A program made the translations under genes and the position numbers. 64,000 nt of DNA. Source: Xanthomonas hortorum pv. cynarae (GTDB lineage Bacteria > Pseudomonadota > Gammaproteobacteria > Xanthomonadales > Xanthomonadaceae). Each line of letters starts with the position of its first letter. The stretch's first letter is position 1. The notes under the pieces were generated by a model, which saw nothing but the letters and a program-made list of their open reading frames with translations, searched no databases and was not told where the DNA came from. Location: the NCBI RefSeq assembly GCF_002939985.1, contig NZ_MDFM01000013.1, positions 62,001 through 126,000 on the forward strand. Direction: 5' to 3'. Of this stretch, positions 18,069-26,527 are shown in pieces.

Positions 18069-20522
18069 ATGTCCACTTTGCACCCCCTTCGCCTGCATGC
18101 CCTGGCCTGCGCGGTCGCCTCCTGCCTGTGCGTGCCTGCCGCGCTGGCGCAGGACGCCACCAGCGCAACCACCACCCCGCCGGCTGCCGACAGCGCCGCG
18201 GTCAATCTGGATTCGGTGTTCGTCACCGGCACCTCCACCGCCACCACCAAGCTGAAGTCCAGCGTGTCGGTGAGCACCGTGGGCGCCGAGGCGATCGAGC
18301 AATCGGCCCCGCGCAGCACCGCCGAGATCTTCCGCAACATTCCCGGCATCCGCTCCGAATCCAGCGGTGGCGAAGGCAACGCCAATATCGCCGTGCGCGG
18401 CCTCCCCGTCGCTTCGGGCGGCGCCAAGTTCCTGCAATTGCAGGAAGACGGTTTGCCGGTGATGGAGTTCGGCGATATCGCCTTCGGCAACTCGGATATC
18501 TTCCTGCGTTCGGATTTCACGATGGACCGCATCGAAGCGATCCGCGGCGGTTCGGCCTCGACGTTCACCAGTAACGCGCCCGGCGGCATCATCAACTTCA
18601 TCAGCAAGACCGGCGACACCGAAGGCGGCAGCGTCGGCGTGAGCCGCGGCGTGGATTACGACAGCACGCGCGTGGACTTCAACTACGGCGCACCGTTTGC
18701 CGAGCATTGGCAGTTCAATATCGGCGGCTTCTTTCGCCAGGGCGATGGCGTGCGCGACGCCGGTTACACCACCGAAAAGGGTGGCCAGCTCAAGGCCAAC
18801 CTCACCCGCCTGTTCGAGAACGGCTACGTGCGTGTGTACGGCAAATACCTCAACGACCGCGCCGCCGGCTATCTGCCGGTGCCCACCTCCGTGCGCGGCC
18901 GCGACGGTTCGCCGGACCTGGGCGGCTTCGCCGGCTTCGACCCCGGCAACGACACCTTGTATAGCCGCAATTTCCGCAGCGATGTGGGCCTGGATGGCAA
19001 CAACCAGCCGCGCCGCACCGACCTGGGCGACGGCATGCACCCGATCTCGCGCACCATTGGCGCCGAAGCCTGGTTCGACCTGGGCAACGGCTGGAACCTG
19101 AGCGAGAAATTCCGCATCGCCGACAACAGCGGCCGCTTCGTCAGCCCGTTCCCGGCCGAAGTCACCGATGCCGCCTCGCTCGCCTCTTCCATCGGCGGCG
19201 CTGGCGCGCAACTGGTGCAGGCCAGCGGCCCCGACGCCGGTCAGGCCTACACCGGCAACGCAATCCGCACGCATCTGTTCAACGTGGCGATCAACGACCT
19301 GGGCAACGTCACCAACGACCTCAGCGTCTCGCGCGCGTTCGACGGCGATGACCGCACGCTCACCCTGCGCATGGGCTATTACAGCTCGCGCCAGACCATC
19401 GACATGGACTGGACCTGGAACTCCTACGTGCAGACCCTGGGCCGCGACTCGCGCCTGCTCAACGTGGTCGATGCCGGCGGCGTGTCGCGCTCGCAAAACG
19501 GTTTGTACGCCTACGGCGTGCCGTTCTGGGGCGATTGCTGCAACACGCGCAGCTACGACGTGCGCTACGACGTGAACGCACCCTACGTGGCGCTCACCTT
19601 CGACAGCGGCAAGCTCAGCGTCGACGGCAGCCTGCGTTACGACATGGGCGATGCACGCGGCAGCTATTCCGGTACCGCGATCGCACAGAACCTGGACGTC
19701 AACGGCGATGGCGTGATCCAGCCGGTGGAACAACGCGTGGCCACGGTCGATACCGCCAACGCGCGGCCGGTGGATTACGACTGGAATTACCTGTCGTATT
19801 CGTTGGGCAGCAATTATCTGATCAACGACGACCTGGGCGCGTTCGCGCGCGTCAGCCGCGGTGCACGTGCCAATGCCGACCGCCTGTTGTTCGGGGTGAT
19901 CCGCGACGATGGCTCGGTGTCTTCCGACGAAGGCGTCAACGTGGTCCGCCAGACCGAAGCCGGTTTGAAGTGGCGCCGCGACGGGCTGAGCCTGTTTGCG
20001 ACCGCGTTCTCCGCACGCACCCAGGAACAGAACTTCGAAGTGACCAGCCAGCGCTTCTTCAACCGCAGCTACAAGGCGCACGGTGTGGAGCTGGAAGCCA
20101 GCTACCGCTACGAAGGATTCACCGTCAACGGCGGCCTGACCTGGACCGATGCGGAAATCTCCAGGGACCAGATCACCCCGGAAAACACCGGCAATGTGCC
20201 GCGCCGCCAGGCCGATGTCGTGTGGCAGCTGACGCCCAGCTATCGCGGCGACGGCTATCAGTTCGGCGTGAACCTGATCGGCACCACCGATGCCTACACC
20301 CAGGATTCCAACCAGCTGAAGATGCCCGGCTATACCCAGGTGAACCTGTTCGGCGATTACCGCGTGACCGATGCGCTCACCGTCGCGCTCAACGTCAACA
20401 ACCTGTTCAACACGTTTGGCCTGACCGAAGCCGAGGAAGCCACGATTCCTGCCAACGGCATCATCCGCGCGCGTTCGATTGCCGGCCGCACCACCAGCAT
20501 CAGCTTGCGCTACGACTTCTAA
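18069..20522 (+). CDS. suxA: SuxA TonB-dependent sucrose receptor
   Basis: 817 residues; the ATG at 18069 follows GAGAGAGA and begins a signal peptide (MSTLHPLRLHALACAVASCL..ALAQ). A TonB-box-like stretch (VNLDSVFVTG) precedes a plug with STAEIFRNIPGIRSE and MDRIEAIRGGSASTFTSNAPG; the barrel ends SISLRYDF. In X. campestris SuxA is the outer-membrane receptor that takes up sucrose with high affinity, a defining member of the CUT carbohydrate loci. It is followed 34 bp later by suxB and is probably co-transcribed from the SuxR-controlled promoter. Confidence 0.93.
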   Translation: MSTLHPLRLHALACAVASCLCVPAALAQDATSATTTPPAADSAAVNLDSVFVTGTSTATTKLKSSVSVSTVGAEAIEQSAPRSTAEIFRNIPGIRSESSGGEGNANIAVRGLPVASGGAKFLQLQEDGLPVMEFGDIAFGNSDIFLRSDFTMDRIEAIRGGSASTFTSNAPGGIINFISKTGDTEGGSVGVSRGVDYDSTRVDFNYGAPFAEHWQFNIGGFFRQGDGVRDAGYTTEKGGQLKANLTRLFENGYVRVYGKYLNDRAAGYLPVPTSVRGRDGSPDLGGFAGFDPGNDTLYSRNFRSDVGLDGNNQPRRTDLGDGMHPISRTIGAEAWFDLGNGWNLSEKFRIADNSGRFVSPFPAEVTDAASLASSIGGAGAQLVQASGPDAGQAYTGNAIRTHLFNVAINDLGNVTNDLSVSRAFDGDDRTLTLRMGYYSSRQTIDMDWTWNSYVQTLGRDSRLLNVVDAGGVSRSQNGLYAYGVPFWGDCCNTRSYDVRYDVNAPYVALTFDSGKLSVDGSLRYDMGDARGSYSGTAIAQNLDVNGDGVIQPVEQRVATVDTANARPVDYDWNYLSYSLGSNYLINDDLGAFARVSRGARANADRLLFGVIRDDGSVSSDEGVNVVRQTEAGLKWRRDGLSLFATAFSARTQEQNFEVTSQRFFNRSYKAHGVELEASYRYEGFTVNGGLTWTDAEISRDQITPENTGNVPRRQADVVWQLTPSYRGDGYQFGVNLIGTTDAYTQDSNQLKMPGYTQVNLFGDYRVTDALTVALNVNNLFNTFGLTEAEEATIPANGIIRARSIAGRTTSISLRYDF

Positions 20523-20556
20523 GGACCCCTCGCCGGCTTCTTACCGGCGCTTGCCA

Positions 20557-22476
20557 ATGAGCACCTCCCCCATCGATTTCACTGTAGTGCGCGCAGCCTT
20601 TGCTGCGCCGTTGGATGCGCAGCGTGCGAATGCGCTGTTGCCGCGCTTCGATCAGCATGCGCCGCGTCTGCTCGACGCGCTGCAAGCGCTGTATGGGCAA
20701 CGCCCGGACTATGCGTCGTGGTTGACGCAGTGGTTGAGCGCGCTCGGCAACACTGCGCAACAGCGCCCGCAGCCACTGCAACAACTGGACACAACGCGTC
20801 AGCCCGGCTGGTTTGGCGAACAACACATGCTGGGCTACAGCGCGTATGTGGATCGCTTCGCCGGCACCTTGCAAGGCGTGGCCGAGCGTGTGCCGTATCT
20901 GCAGGAACTGGGCGTGCGCTATCTGCACTTGCTGCCGTTCCTGCGTGCGCGCGCCGGCGACAACGATGGCGGCTTTGCGGTCAGCGATTACGGCCAGGTC
21001 GAACCAAGCCTGGGCAACAACGACGACCTCATCGCACTCACCACGCGTTTGCGCGAGGCCGGCATCAGCCTGTGCGCGGATTTCGTACTCAACCATACCG
21101 CCGACGATCACGCCTGGGCACAGGCGGCGCGTGCGGGCGACGCACGCTATCTCGATTACTACCATCACTTTGCAGACCGCGCGCTACCCGATCAGTACGA
21201 AACCACGCTGGGGCAGGTCTTCCCACATACCGCACCCGGCAACTTCACTTGGGTGGACGACACCGCGCACTGGATGTGGACCACCTTCTATCCCTATCAA
21301 TGGGATTTGAACTGGAGCAACCCGGCGGTGTTCGGCGAGATGGCGCTGGCGATGCTGCAGCTGGCCAATCTGGGCGTGGAAGCATTTCGGCTGGATTCCA
21401 CGGCGTATCTGTGGAAGCGCACCGGCACCGACTGCATGAATCAGCCCGAGGCGCACACCTTACTGGTGGCGCTACGCGCGGTCACTGACATCGTGGCGCC
21501 CTCGGTGGTGATGAAGGCCGAAGCCATCGTGCCGATGACGCAGCTGCCGCCGTATTTCGGCACAGGTGCGGATCAGGGACACGAGTGCCATCTCGCGTAT
21601 CACAGCACGCTGATGGCAGCCGGCTGGTCGGCCTTGGCGCTGCAACGCGGCGACATTCTGCACACCGTCATCGCGCATAGCCCGCCGTTGCCGCACAACT
21701 GCGCGTGGCTGAGCTATGTGCGCTGCCACGACGATATCGGCTGGAACGTGCTGCAGCATGAAGCGGCCGGCAATGCCGAGCAGCCACCGTTTGCGTTACG
21801 CGATGTCGCGCGCTTCTATGCCAACCATGTGCCCGGCAGCTACGCGCGCGGCGAGAGCTTCCAGAGCAGTGGCGACGGTGTGCATGGCACCAATGGCATG
21901 GCCGCTGCGCTTGCGGGCATTCAGGCGGCGCAGGAGGCAGGTGATGCGGTGGCGTTGGACACTGCGGTGGACCGGTTGGTACTGCTCTATGCGATCGCGC
22001 TTGCAATGCCGGGCGTGCCGTTGATCTATATGGGCGACGAACTCGCCTTGCCCAACGACATCAGTTATCGAGGCGACCCGCTCCGTCAGCACGAAGGCCG
22101 CTGGTTGCATCGTCCGGCGATGGATTGGCAGGTTGCTGCTCAACGTGAGACTGCGGATAGTTTGAGCGGCAAGGTGTATCGCCGATTGCGTGCATTGATC
22201 CGGCAACGTGCTGCGCTTTCTGCACTCGCTGCCGATCAGGCGTTGGGCAGTGTGGCGCTGGGCGATCCGCGACTGTTTGCGTTGACGCGTGGCGATGGTT
22301 TCTTGGCCGTCCACAACTTCGGCGATCAGCCGCTGACGGTGGAGCTTGCCGCGATCGGGGATGGCCGATGGACGTTGCTGGCTGATGATAGCGACGCATC
22401 GGTCGAATCGCTGAGCGATGACATGCGGCTGGTGCTGCCGGCTTATGCGGTGCGCTGGTTGGAGCGTAGTGCCTGA
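20557..22476 (+). CDS. suxB: SuxB amylosucrase (GH13)
   Basis: 639 residues, the usual amylosucrase length. It splits sucrose and transfers glucose to alpha-1,4-glucan while releasing fructose (or hydrolyses sucrose). GH13 landmarks: YLHLLPFLRARAGDNDGGFA, ADFVLNHTADDH, nucleophile D280 (EAFRLDSTAYLWKRTGTD), acid/base E322 (VVMKAEAIVP) and the VRCHDDIGW motif with H391-D392. The ATG at 20557 follows suxA by 34 bp without a strong Shine-Dalgarno. No signal peptide, so cytoplasmic. With SuxA and SuxC it completes uptake and cleavage of sucrose. Confidence 0.94.
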   Translation: MSTSPIDFTVVRAAFAAPLDAQRANALLPRFDQHAPRLLDALQALYGQRPDYASWLTQWLSALGNTAQQRPQPLQQLDTTRQPGWFGEQHMLGYSAYVDRFAGTLQGVAERVPYLQELGVRYLHLLPFLRARAGDNDGGFAVSDYGQVEPSLGNNDDLIALTTRLREAGISLCADFVLNHTADDHAWAQAARAGDARYLDYYHHFADRALPDQYETTLGQVFPHTAPGNFTWVDDTAHWMWTTFYPYQWDLNWSNPAVFGEMALAMLQLANLGVEAFRLDSTAYLWKRTGTDCMNQPEAHTLLVALRAVTDIVAPSVVMKAEAIVPMTQLPPYFGTGADQGHECHLAYHSTLMAAGWSALALQRGDILHTVIAHSPPLPHNCAWLSYVRCHDDIGWNVLQHEAAGNAEQPPFALRDVARFYANHVPGSYARGESFQSSGDGVHGTNGMAAALAGIQAAQEAGDAVALDTAVDRLVLLYAIALAMPGVPLIYMGDELALPNDISYRGDPLRQHEGRWLHRPAMDWQVAAQRETADSLSGKVYRRLRALIRQRAALSALAADQALGSVALGDPRLFALTRGDGFLAVHNFGDQPLTVELAAIGDGRWTLLADDSDASVESLSDDMRLVLPAYAVRWLERSA

Positions 22477-22558
22477 ACGGTATGGGGCAGTTCTGAATCG
22501 CACTTCAGAGCGAGATGATCTGCCAGAGCAGACGATCTGCGGCTTGACTGCAGGGCCC

Positions 22559-22656
22559 TTGCCCGCCCACCGTCGCAGGACACGCCGCAAGTACGTCCGT
22601 GTAGGCTCTTACGCGGCATCCATGCCGCGTAAGGTCCCGCGACGGTGGGCGGGCAA
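22559..22656 (+). repeat. B-type palindromic element (solo copy)
   Basis: 98 bp. Outer arms TTGCCCGCCCACCGTCGC / GCGACGGTGGGCGGGCAA pair perfectly; the inner arms TTACGCGGCAT / ATGCCGCGTAA pair around CC; the unpaired 5' side carries CACGCCGCAAGTACGTCC then GTGTAGGCTC. Flanks (GATCTGCGGCTTGACTGCAG left, CCAGTCGAGATGGTCGGTG right) match flanks of the other B copies, so the mobile unit is nearer 160 bp. No A partner here. Confidence 0.85.
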
Positions 22657-22774
22657 GCGCCAGTCGAGATGGTCGGTGCGCTTGGTTGCGAGGACTGGAT
22701 TGCGTTGAGCTTTCGGATGCTGCGGCATTCTGAATGCTGCGGCATTCTGAAAACGCACGACTCAAGAAAAGCTA

Positions 22775-22897
22775 CAAAACTACTGCTCTCACCGTCAGGT
22801 GGGTGCGGCCGGTGCTCGGCATCGGCATGTACAACTCGTACATGCCCGCTCCTTCGCCTCGTCCGCACCCACCTGCACGACTAATCGCTACGTTTTG
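22775..22897 (-). repeat. Family C palindromic element, full copy
   Basis: 123 bp bounded by CAAAAC and GTTTTG. Inner arms GGTGGGTGCGG / CCGCACCCACC enclose a tight hairpin GGCATGTAC-aactc-GTACATGCC. Related copies: 23828-23948, 29192-29293 and 15146-15202. Confidence 0.75.
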
Positions 22898-22967
22898 TCA
22901 GCCGCTCCAAATCAAAAGGCGCGGCTTGCTCCGGCGGTCGATGCACGACCACACGACAACCGCAAAA

Positions 22968-23648
22968 TCAGCGCTTCAACAGCTCGAGCAACGTCTCGGC
23001 GGCTTTTTCGGACGAGGCCGGATTCTGCCCGGTCACCAGCGTGCCATCGGTCACCACATGCACGCCCCAGTCGGCGCCCTTCTCGTAACGTCCGCCGAGT
23101 TCGGTCAGCACGTCTTCGACCAGGAACGGCACGATCTTGGTCAGGCCAACGCCCTCTTCTTCGCCATTGGTAAAGCCGGTGACGCGGCGGCCATTGACCA
23201 GCGGCTTGCCATCGCTGCCCTTGACCCGACGCAGTACGCCCGGCGCGTGGCAGACCAGGGCATGCGGTTTGTCGGCAGCGGCGAAGGCTTCGATCAAGGC
23301 GATCGACTGCGCGTCTTCGGCCAGATCCCACAACGGTCCGTGGCCACCCGGATAGAACACCGCATCGAAGTCCTCCGCCTTGACGTCCGCCAGACGATGC
23401 GTGCTGGCCAATGCCTGCTGCGCGTCGGCGTCCTGCTTGAAGCGCTTGGTGGCATCGGTCTGTGCGTCGGGCTCGTCGCTCTTGGGATCCAGCGGCGACT
23501 GGCCGCCCTTGGGCGAGACCAGGGTGATGTCGGCGCCGGCATCCTTGAACACGTAGTACGGCGCTGCAAATTCTTCCAGCCAGAAGCCGGTTTTCTTGCC
23601 GGTATCGCCGAGCTGGTCGTGGGAGGTGAGCACCATCAGGATTTTCAT
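22968..23648 (-). CDS. DJ-1/PfpI-family protein (HchA-like, class I glutamine-amidotransferase fold)
   Basis: 226 residues. Begins MKILMVLTSHDQLGDTGKKT, with the substrate-facing Glu in TGFWLEEFAAPYY, the nucleophile-elbow Cys in ALVCHAPGVL, and FYPGGHGPLWDL upstream of it, all typical of the HchA/Hsp31-like branch of DJ-1/PfpI. Members act as glyoxalase III, chaperones or protein deglycases in the cytoplasm; the exact activity cannot be told from sequence. It stands alone, flanked on both sides by family C elements. Confidence 0.88.
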   Translation of the reverse strand: MKILMVLTSHDQLGDTGKKTGFWLEEFAAPYYVFKDAGADITLVSPKGGQSPLDPKSDEPDAQTDATKRFKQDADAQQALASTHRLADVKAEDFDAVFYPGGHGPLWDLAEDAQSIALIEAFAAADKPHALVCHAPGVLRRVKGSDGKPLVNGRRVTGFTNGEEEGVGLTKIVPFLVEDVLTELGGRYEKGADWGVHVVTDGTLVTGQNPASSEKAAETLLELLKR

Positions 23649-24018
23649 CGCATTGCCTCGTGTCGTTGCCCATCTCGGGCGAGGCGACCAGTGTGTGGAT
23701 CAGCCCGTTGCAACATCGTGTAGAACACGTCGCCGCGATGCATAAGGTTCAGCGCCACTTGCAGCAGGCCACGCAATTGCGAGGCCCGCTGCATCCGCAA
23801 GGGATGCGCGACTACCAAGAGCGCTAACAACACGTAGCGAGCAGTCCACAGGTGGTGCGGACGGCACGGAGGAACCGGGGTGTACGAGTGGCTATGCCGA
23901 TTCCGAGCATTGGCCGCGACCGCCTGACGGCGAACGCAGTGGTTGTTTCAGCTGCGCTAAAATCGCGGTGCGTGTTCGCATCTACCCGGCAAGTGTTTGC
24001 ACCCTGTCGTAACGATGC
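23649..24018. other. Gene-free region with a family C element
   Basis: 370 bp between two minus-strand genes. It holds C element 23828-23948. Nothing else recognisable except a presumed promoter for the DJ-1/PfpI gene at its left end. Confidence 0.5.
23828..23948 (+). repeat. Family C palindromic element
   Basis: 121 bp in the opposite orientation to 22775-22897: ACGTAGCGAGCAGTCCACAG, GGTGGTGCGGACGGC, GGGGTGTACGAGTGG, ATGCCGATTCCGAGCA, GGCCGCGACCGCCTGACGGC and GTGGTTGTTT match it in order with scattered changes. Confidence 0.7.
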
Positions 24019-25281
24019 TCAGACATTCATCGCTGGCGGCTGCAGCTGATCCATGCGGATGCGATTGGCGAATAACGAAAACGCCAGCATGCCGGCCAGC
24101 CCGCTGACCCGGCTCACCCACGGCGGCAGCCAGCGCGGTGCAACCAGCACGCCGCTGTCGAACAAGGGCGCAAAGCGCGCCACATCGCCCAGCGCCATCT
24201 TGCCGGCAAACAGGTACCGGCACAGCTGCAGCTGGTCGCGCTGCAGGGAATGCCGGAAGAACGTGTGCACCGCGACCAAACCACGCAGATATACCGTGTC
24301 CTTGGTGAAGGCGCCGCCGCCTGCGGTGGGCACCCCGCGGAACACGCGTTGCGCCGAGGAAAAACTTTCGGTTGCGCTCTGCCCGCTGCTGGTGAAATAG
24401 CGGAACACCTCGATGAAGTCCGCGCCCGAGCGCGCCATCGCAATCGCCTCGATCCGCAGGCTGATGCGCTTCATGCGTTCGATGTCGATGCTACCGGTGA
24501 TCTGCTCGGCGAACGTGGCCAGCCCTTCCTGGGTGGCCGTGGTGCGCGGCGAAGAGATCCCCAGGCTGGGCAGATGCACCTGCGCGCGGCCATTGAGTGC
24601 GGTCAGCGAATGCACCAGCGCTTCGTGATGGAACAACTGCGCGCGGTCGTAATCGCTGAAGGTGGCACCGCTGCGCAAGCGGATGCGATGCGCACCAGCG
24701 GCCGCTTTGGCCAGCAGATCCGGATCCAGGGTGACGGTGATGACGCGGCCTTCGAAGAACGCGTCCAGATCGTTCTGCAGCTGCATGCGCAAGGCGGTTG
24801 CCGAGACCGGCACCTGTTCTTCGGGCGCCAGCAGTTCGCGGTCCAGTTCCTGCGCAATCTGGATGAAATGCCGCGCCGCCTCGCGTGTGGTCGGGCCGTT
24901 GCCCGGCATCGGATCGTCGGGCACACCAAACAGTTGCGCCGAGTAATCGCTGACTGCGGTAGTGCCCAGCGATTCCAGCAGGCCGGCAGCCAGGCCCCAG
25001 CTATGCGCCGAGTCGATCAGATACGCGCCCAGCGGATGATGCGGATCGGCGGCCTTGGCAATCGCCGCCAATTCGCGTCGGGTATCGCCGAAATCCAGCG
25101 CCGGATACTCCACCTGCGGCAGTTCCGGCTGACCACGCGCCACGCTCTGCAGAAACGGCTCCTGCAGCGAGCGCGGCCAGCTGGCCAGAGCCAACAGACG
25201 CACGCCGCGCACCGCCTTGACCAGGCGCACATCCAGCGCCGCGTGATGGACGATGTCCGGCGGCGCCTTGCGCAGCGGCAT
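24019..25281 (-). CDS. DUF1704 (QEGLA-motif) putative metallopeptidase, MATCAP-like fold family
   Basis: 420 residues of the DUF1704/TIGR02421 family, annotated as flavohemoglobin expression-modulating QEGLA motif protein. The QEGLA signature is at 251-255 and an HExxxH zinc motif at H219-E220-H224 (LFHHEALVHSL). The eukaryotic members of this family are tubulin tyrosine carboxypeptidases (MATCAP), with the same HExxxH and downstream Glu, so a carboxypeptidase-type role is plausible; no bacterial substrate is implied. No signal peptide. Its ATG follows the rsgA stop by one base (TGA-A-ATG), so it is translationally coupled to rsgA. Confidence 0.85.
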   Translation of the reverse strand: MPLRKAPPDIVHHAALDVRLVKAVRGVRLLALASWPRSLQEPFLQSVARGQPELPQVEYPALDFGDTRRELAAIAKAADPHHPLGAYLIDSAHSWGLAAGLLESLGTTAVSDYSAQLFGVPDDPMPGNGPTTREAARHFIQIAQELDRELLAPEEQVPVSATALRMQLQNDLDAFFEGRVITVTLDPDLLAKAAAGAHRIRLRSGATFSDYDRAQLFHHEALVHSLTALNGRAQVHLPSLGISSPRTTATQEGLATFAEQITGSIDIERMKRISLRIEAIAMARSGADFIEVFRYFTSSGQSATESFSSAQRVFRGVPTAGGGAFTKDTVYLRGLVAVHTFFRHSLQRDQLQLCRYLFAGKMALGDVARFAPLFDSGVLVAPRWLPPWVSRVSGLAGMLAFSLFANRIRMDQLQPPAMNV

Positions 25282-25282
25282 T

Positions 25283-26374
25283 TCAGCGGCGCCCGGTGCG
25301 ATCGACGCTGGCAGGCCGCCGGCCCGATCCCTTGCCCCGGTTGTTCTGCGCCAGGCGCGTGGCGAGTTTTTCGGCCGCAGCGGCTACTTCCACGCGCAGC
25401 TTCATGTAGTTGGCCACCCGCTCCGGATCCAGCGTATCGGCCTCGATCGCCGCACGCACCGCGCAGCCGGGCTCGGCGATATGCGCGCAATCGTTGAAGC
25501 GGCATTGCGCGGCCAATGCCTCCACATCCGAGAAACCGCCCTCGGCCAGGTCCTCTTCGCCAGTGGGCTTGAGCTCGCGCATGCCGGGCGTATCGATCAG
25601 GCAAGCACCGGACGGCAGCGGAATCAACGCGCGATGCGTGGTGGTATGCCGGCCGCGCGAATCGTTCTCGCGCACCGCATTGGTCTTCATCTTCTGCGAC
25701 CCGAGCAAGGTGTTGGTCAGCGTCGACTTGCCGGCGCCCGATGAGCCCACCAGCACCGCGGTGCGGCCATCGCCCAGCCACGGCCGAAGCGCAGCCACGC
25801 TCTCGGGATCCTTGGCATTGACCGCGCGCAACGCGATGTTCTGCGCTTCCAGTTCCTCCAGCACCGCCAACGCATCCTCAGCGTATTCGGTCTGATCGGC
25901 CTTGGTCAGCACCACCACCGGCTCGGCACCGCCGCCGCCGACCAGCAGCAGATAGCGCTCGATGCGGCGCGGATTGAAATCCGCATCCAGCCCGCACACG
26001 ATGAACACCGTATCGATGTTGGCCGCGATCACCTGCTGGTGGTAATGCTCACCGGCTGCCCCGCGCTTGATCGAGGTGCGCCGCGGCAGCAAGGCCACGA
26101 TGCGCTTGCCGTCCATCAGCACCCAATCGCCCACCGCCGCCCGCTCATGGCTGGGAAACCGCGGCCGCTGCCACTCCGGCAACGACTCCGCCTTGAGACT
26201 GGCCTCCGGCGTATCGGCCACCACATAGCCGGTGCGGTGCTGCTCCACCACCCGCGCCGGCAGTGCCTGCGGATGCGCGGCAAAGATCGCCTGCCAGGCC
26301 GGGTCCTCGGCAGGGCCAGGCCAGGGCCAGCCGATGGATTGGAGGGTGGGGTAATCGGGGGGTGCGTTGCTCAT
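25283..26374 (-). CDS. rsgA: Ribosome small-subunit biogenesis GTPase RsgA
   Basis: 363 residues with the order of a circularly permuted GTPase: OB-fold (about 40-110), G4 LTKAD, G5-like region, G1 GSSGAGKST, a switch region RGRHTTTH, G3 DTPGM, and the C-terminal zinc finger (C..CRFNDCAH...PGCAV). RsgA matures the 30S subunit and checks the decoding centre. First gene of a two-gene unit with the DUF1704 protein downstream. Confidence 0.95.
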   Translation of the reverse strand: MSNAPPDYPTLQSIGWPWPGPAEDPAWQAIFAAHPQALPARVVEQHRTGYVVADTPEASLKAESLPEWQRPRFPSHERAAVGDWVLMDGKRIVALLPRRTSIKRGAAGEHYHQQVIAANIDTVFIVCGLDADFNPRRIERYLLLVGGGGAEPVVVLTKADQTEYAEDALAVLEELEAQNIALRAVNAKDPESVAALRPWLGDGRTAVLVGSSGAGKSTLTNTLLGSQKMKTNAVRENDSRGRHTTTHRALIPLPSGACLIDTPGMRELKPTGEEDLAEGGFSDVEALAAQCRFNDCAHIAEPGCAVRAAIEADTLDPERVANYMKLRVEVAAAAEKLATRLAQNNRGKGSGRRPASVDRTGRR

Positions 26375-26527
26375 GGGGCGATTCTAGCTGGCTGGCCGCA
26401 GTGGCTTGTGCAATCGGGCCCTGCGCCTGGACTGAAGCGCCCCTTGACATCGTTGCCGATGCAAGCATGCCCGCCTGTCATATTTCCGCTACCATGCCAA
26501 GCCTCACGCCTACAACCGGCCTGCCGT

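Larger units (their letters stand above)
22477..22967. other. Gene-free region holding a solo B palindrome and a family C element
   Basis: 491 bp between suxB and the DJ-1/PfpI gene. Contents: B element 22559-22656, a 17-bp perfect tandem duplication of TGCTGCGGCATTCTGAA (22718-22751), and C element 22775-22897. No coding potential beyond frames through the repeats. Confidence 0.6.

Noticed and set aside
17997-20081. 694-residue minus-strand frame opposite suxA
   Set aside because: Shadow frame; suxA is a well-known receptor and the antisense product shows no family.
15377-22476. The sux locus as a previously undescribed system
   Set aside because: Gene content and order match the known Xanthomonas sucrose locus; only the operator pair is reported as worth checking.
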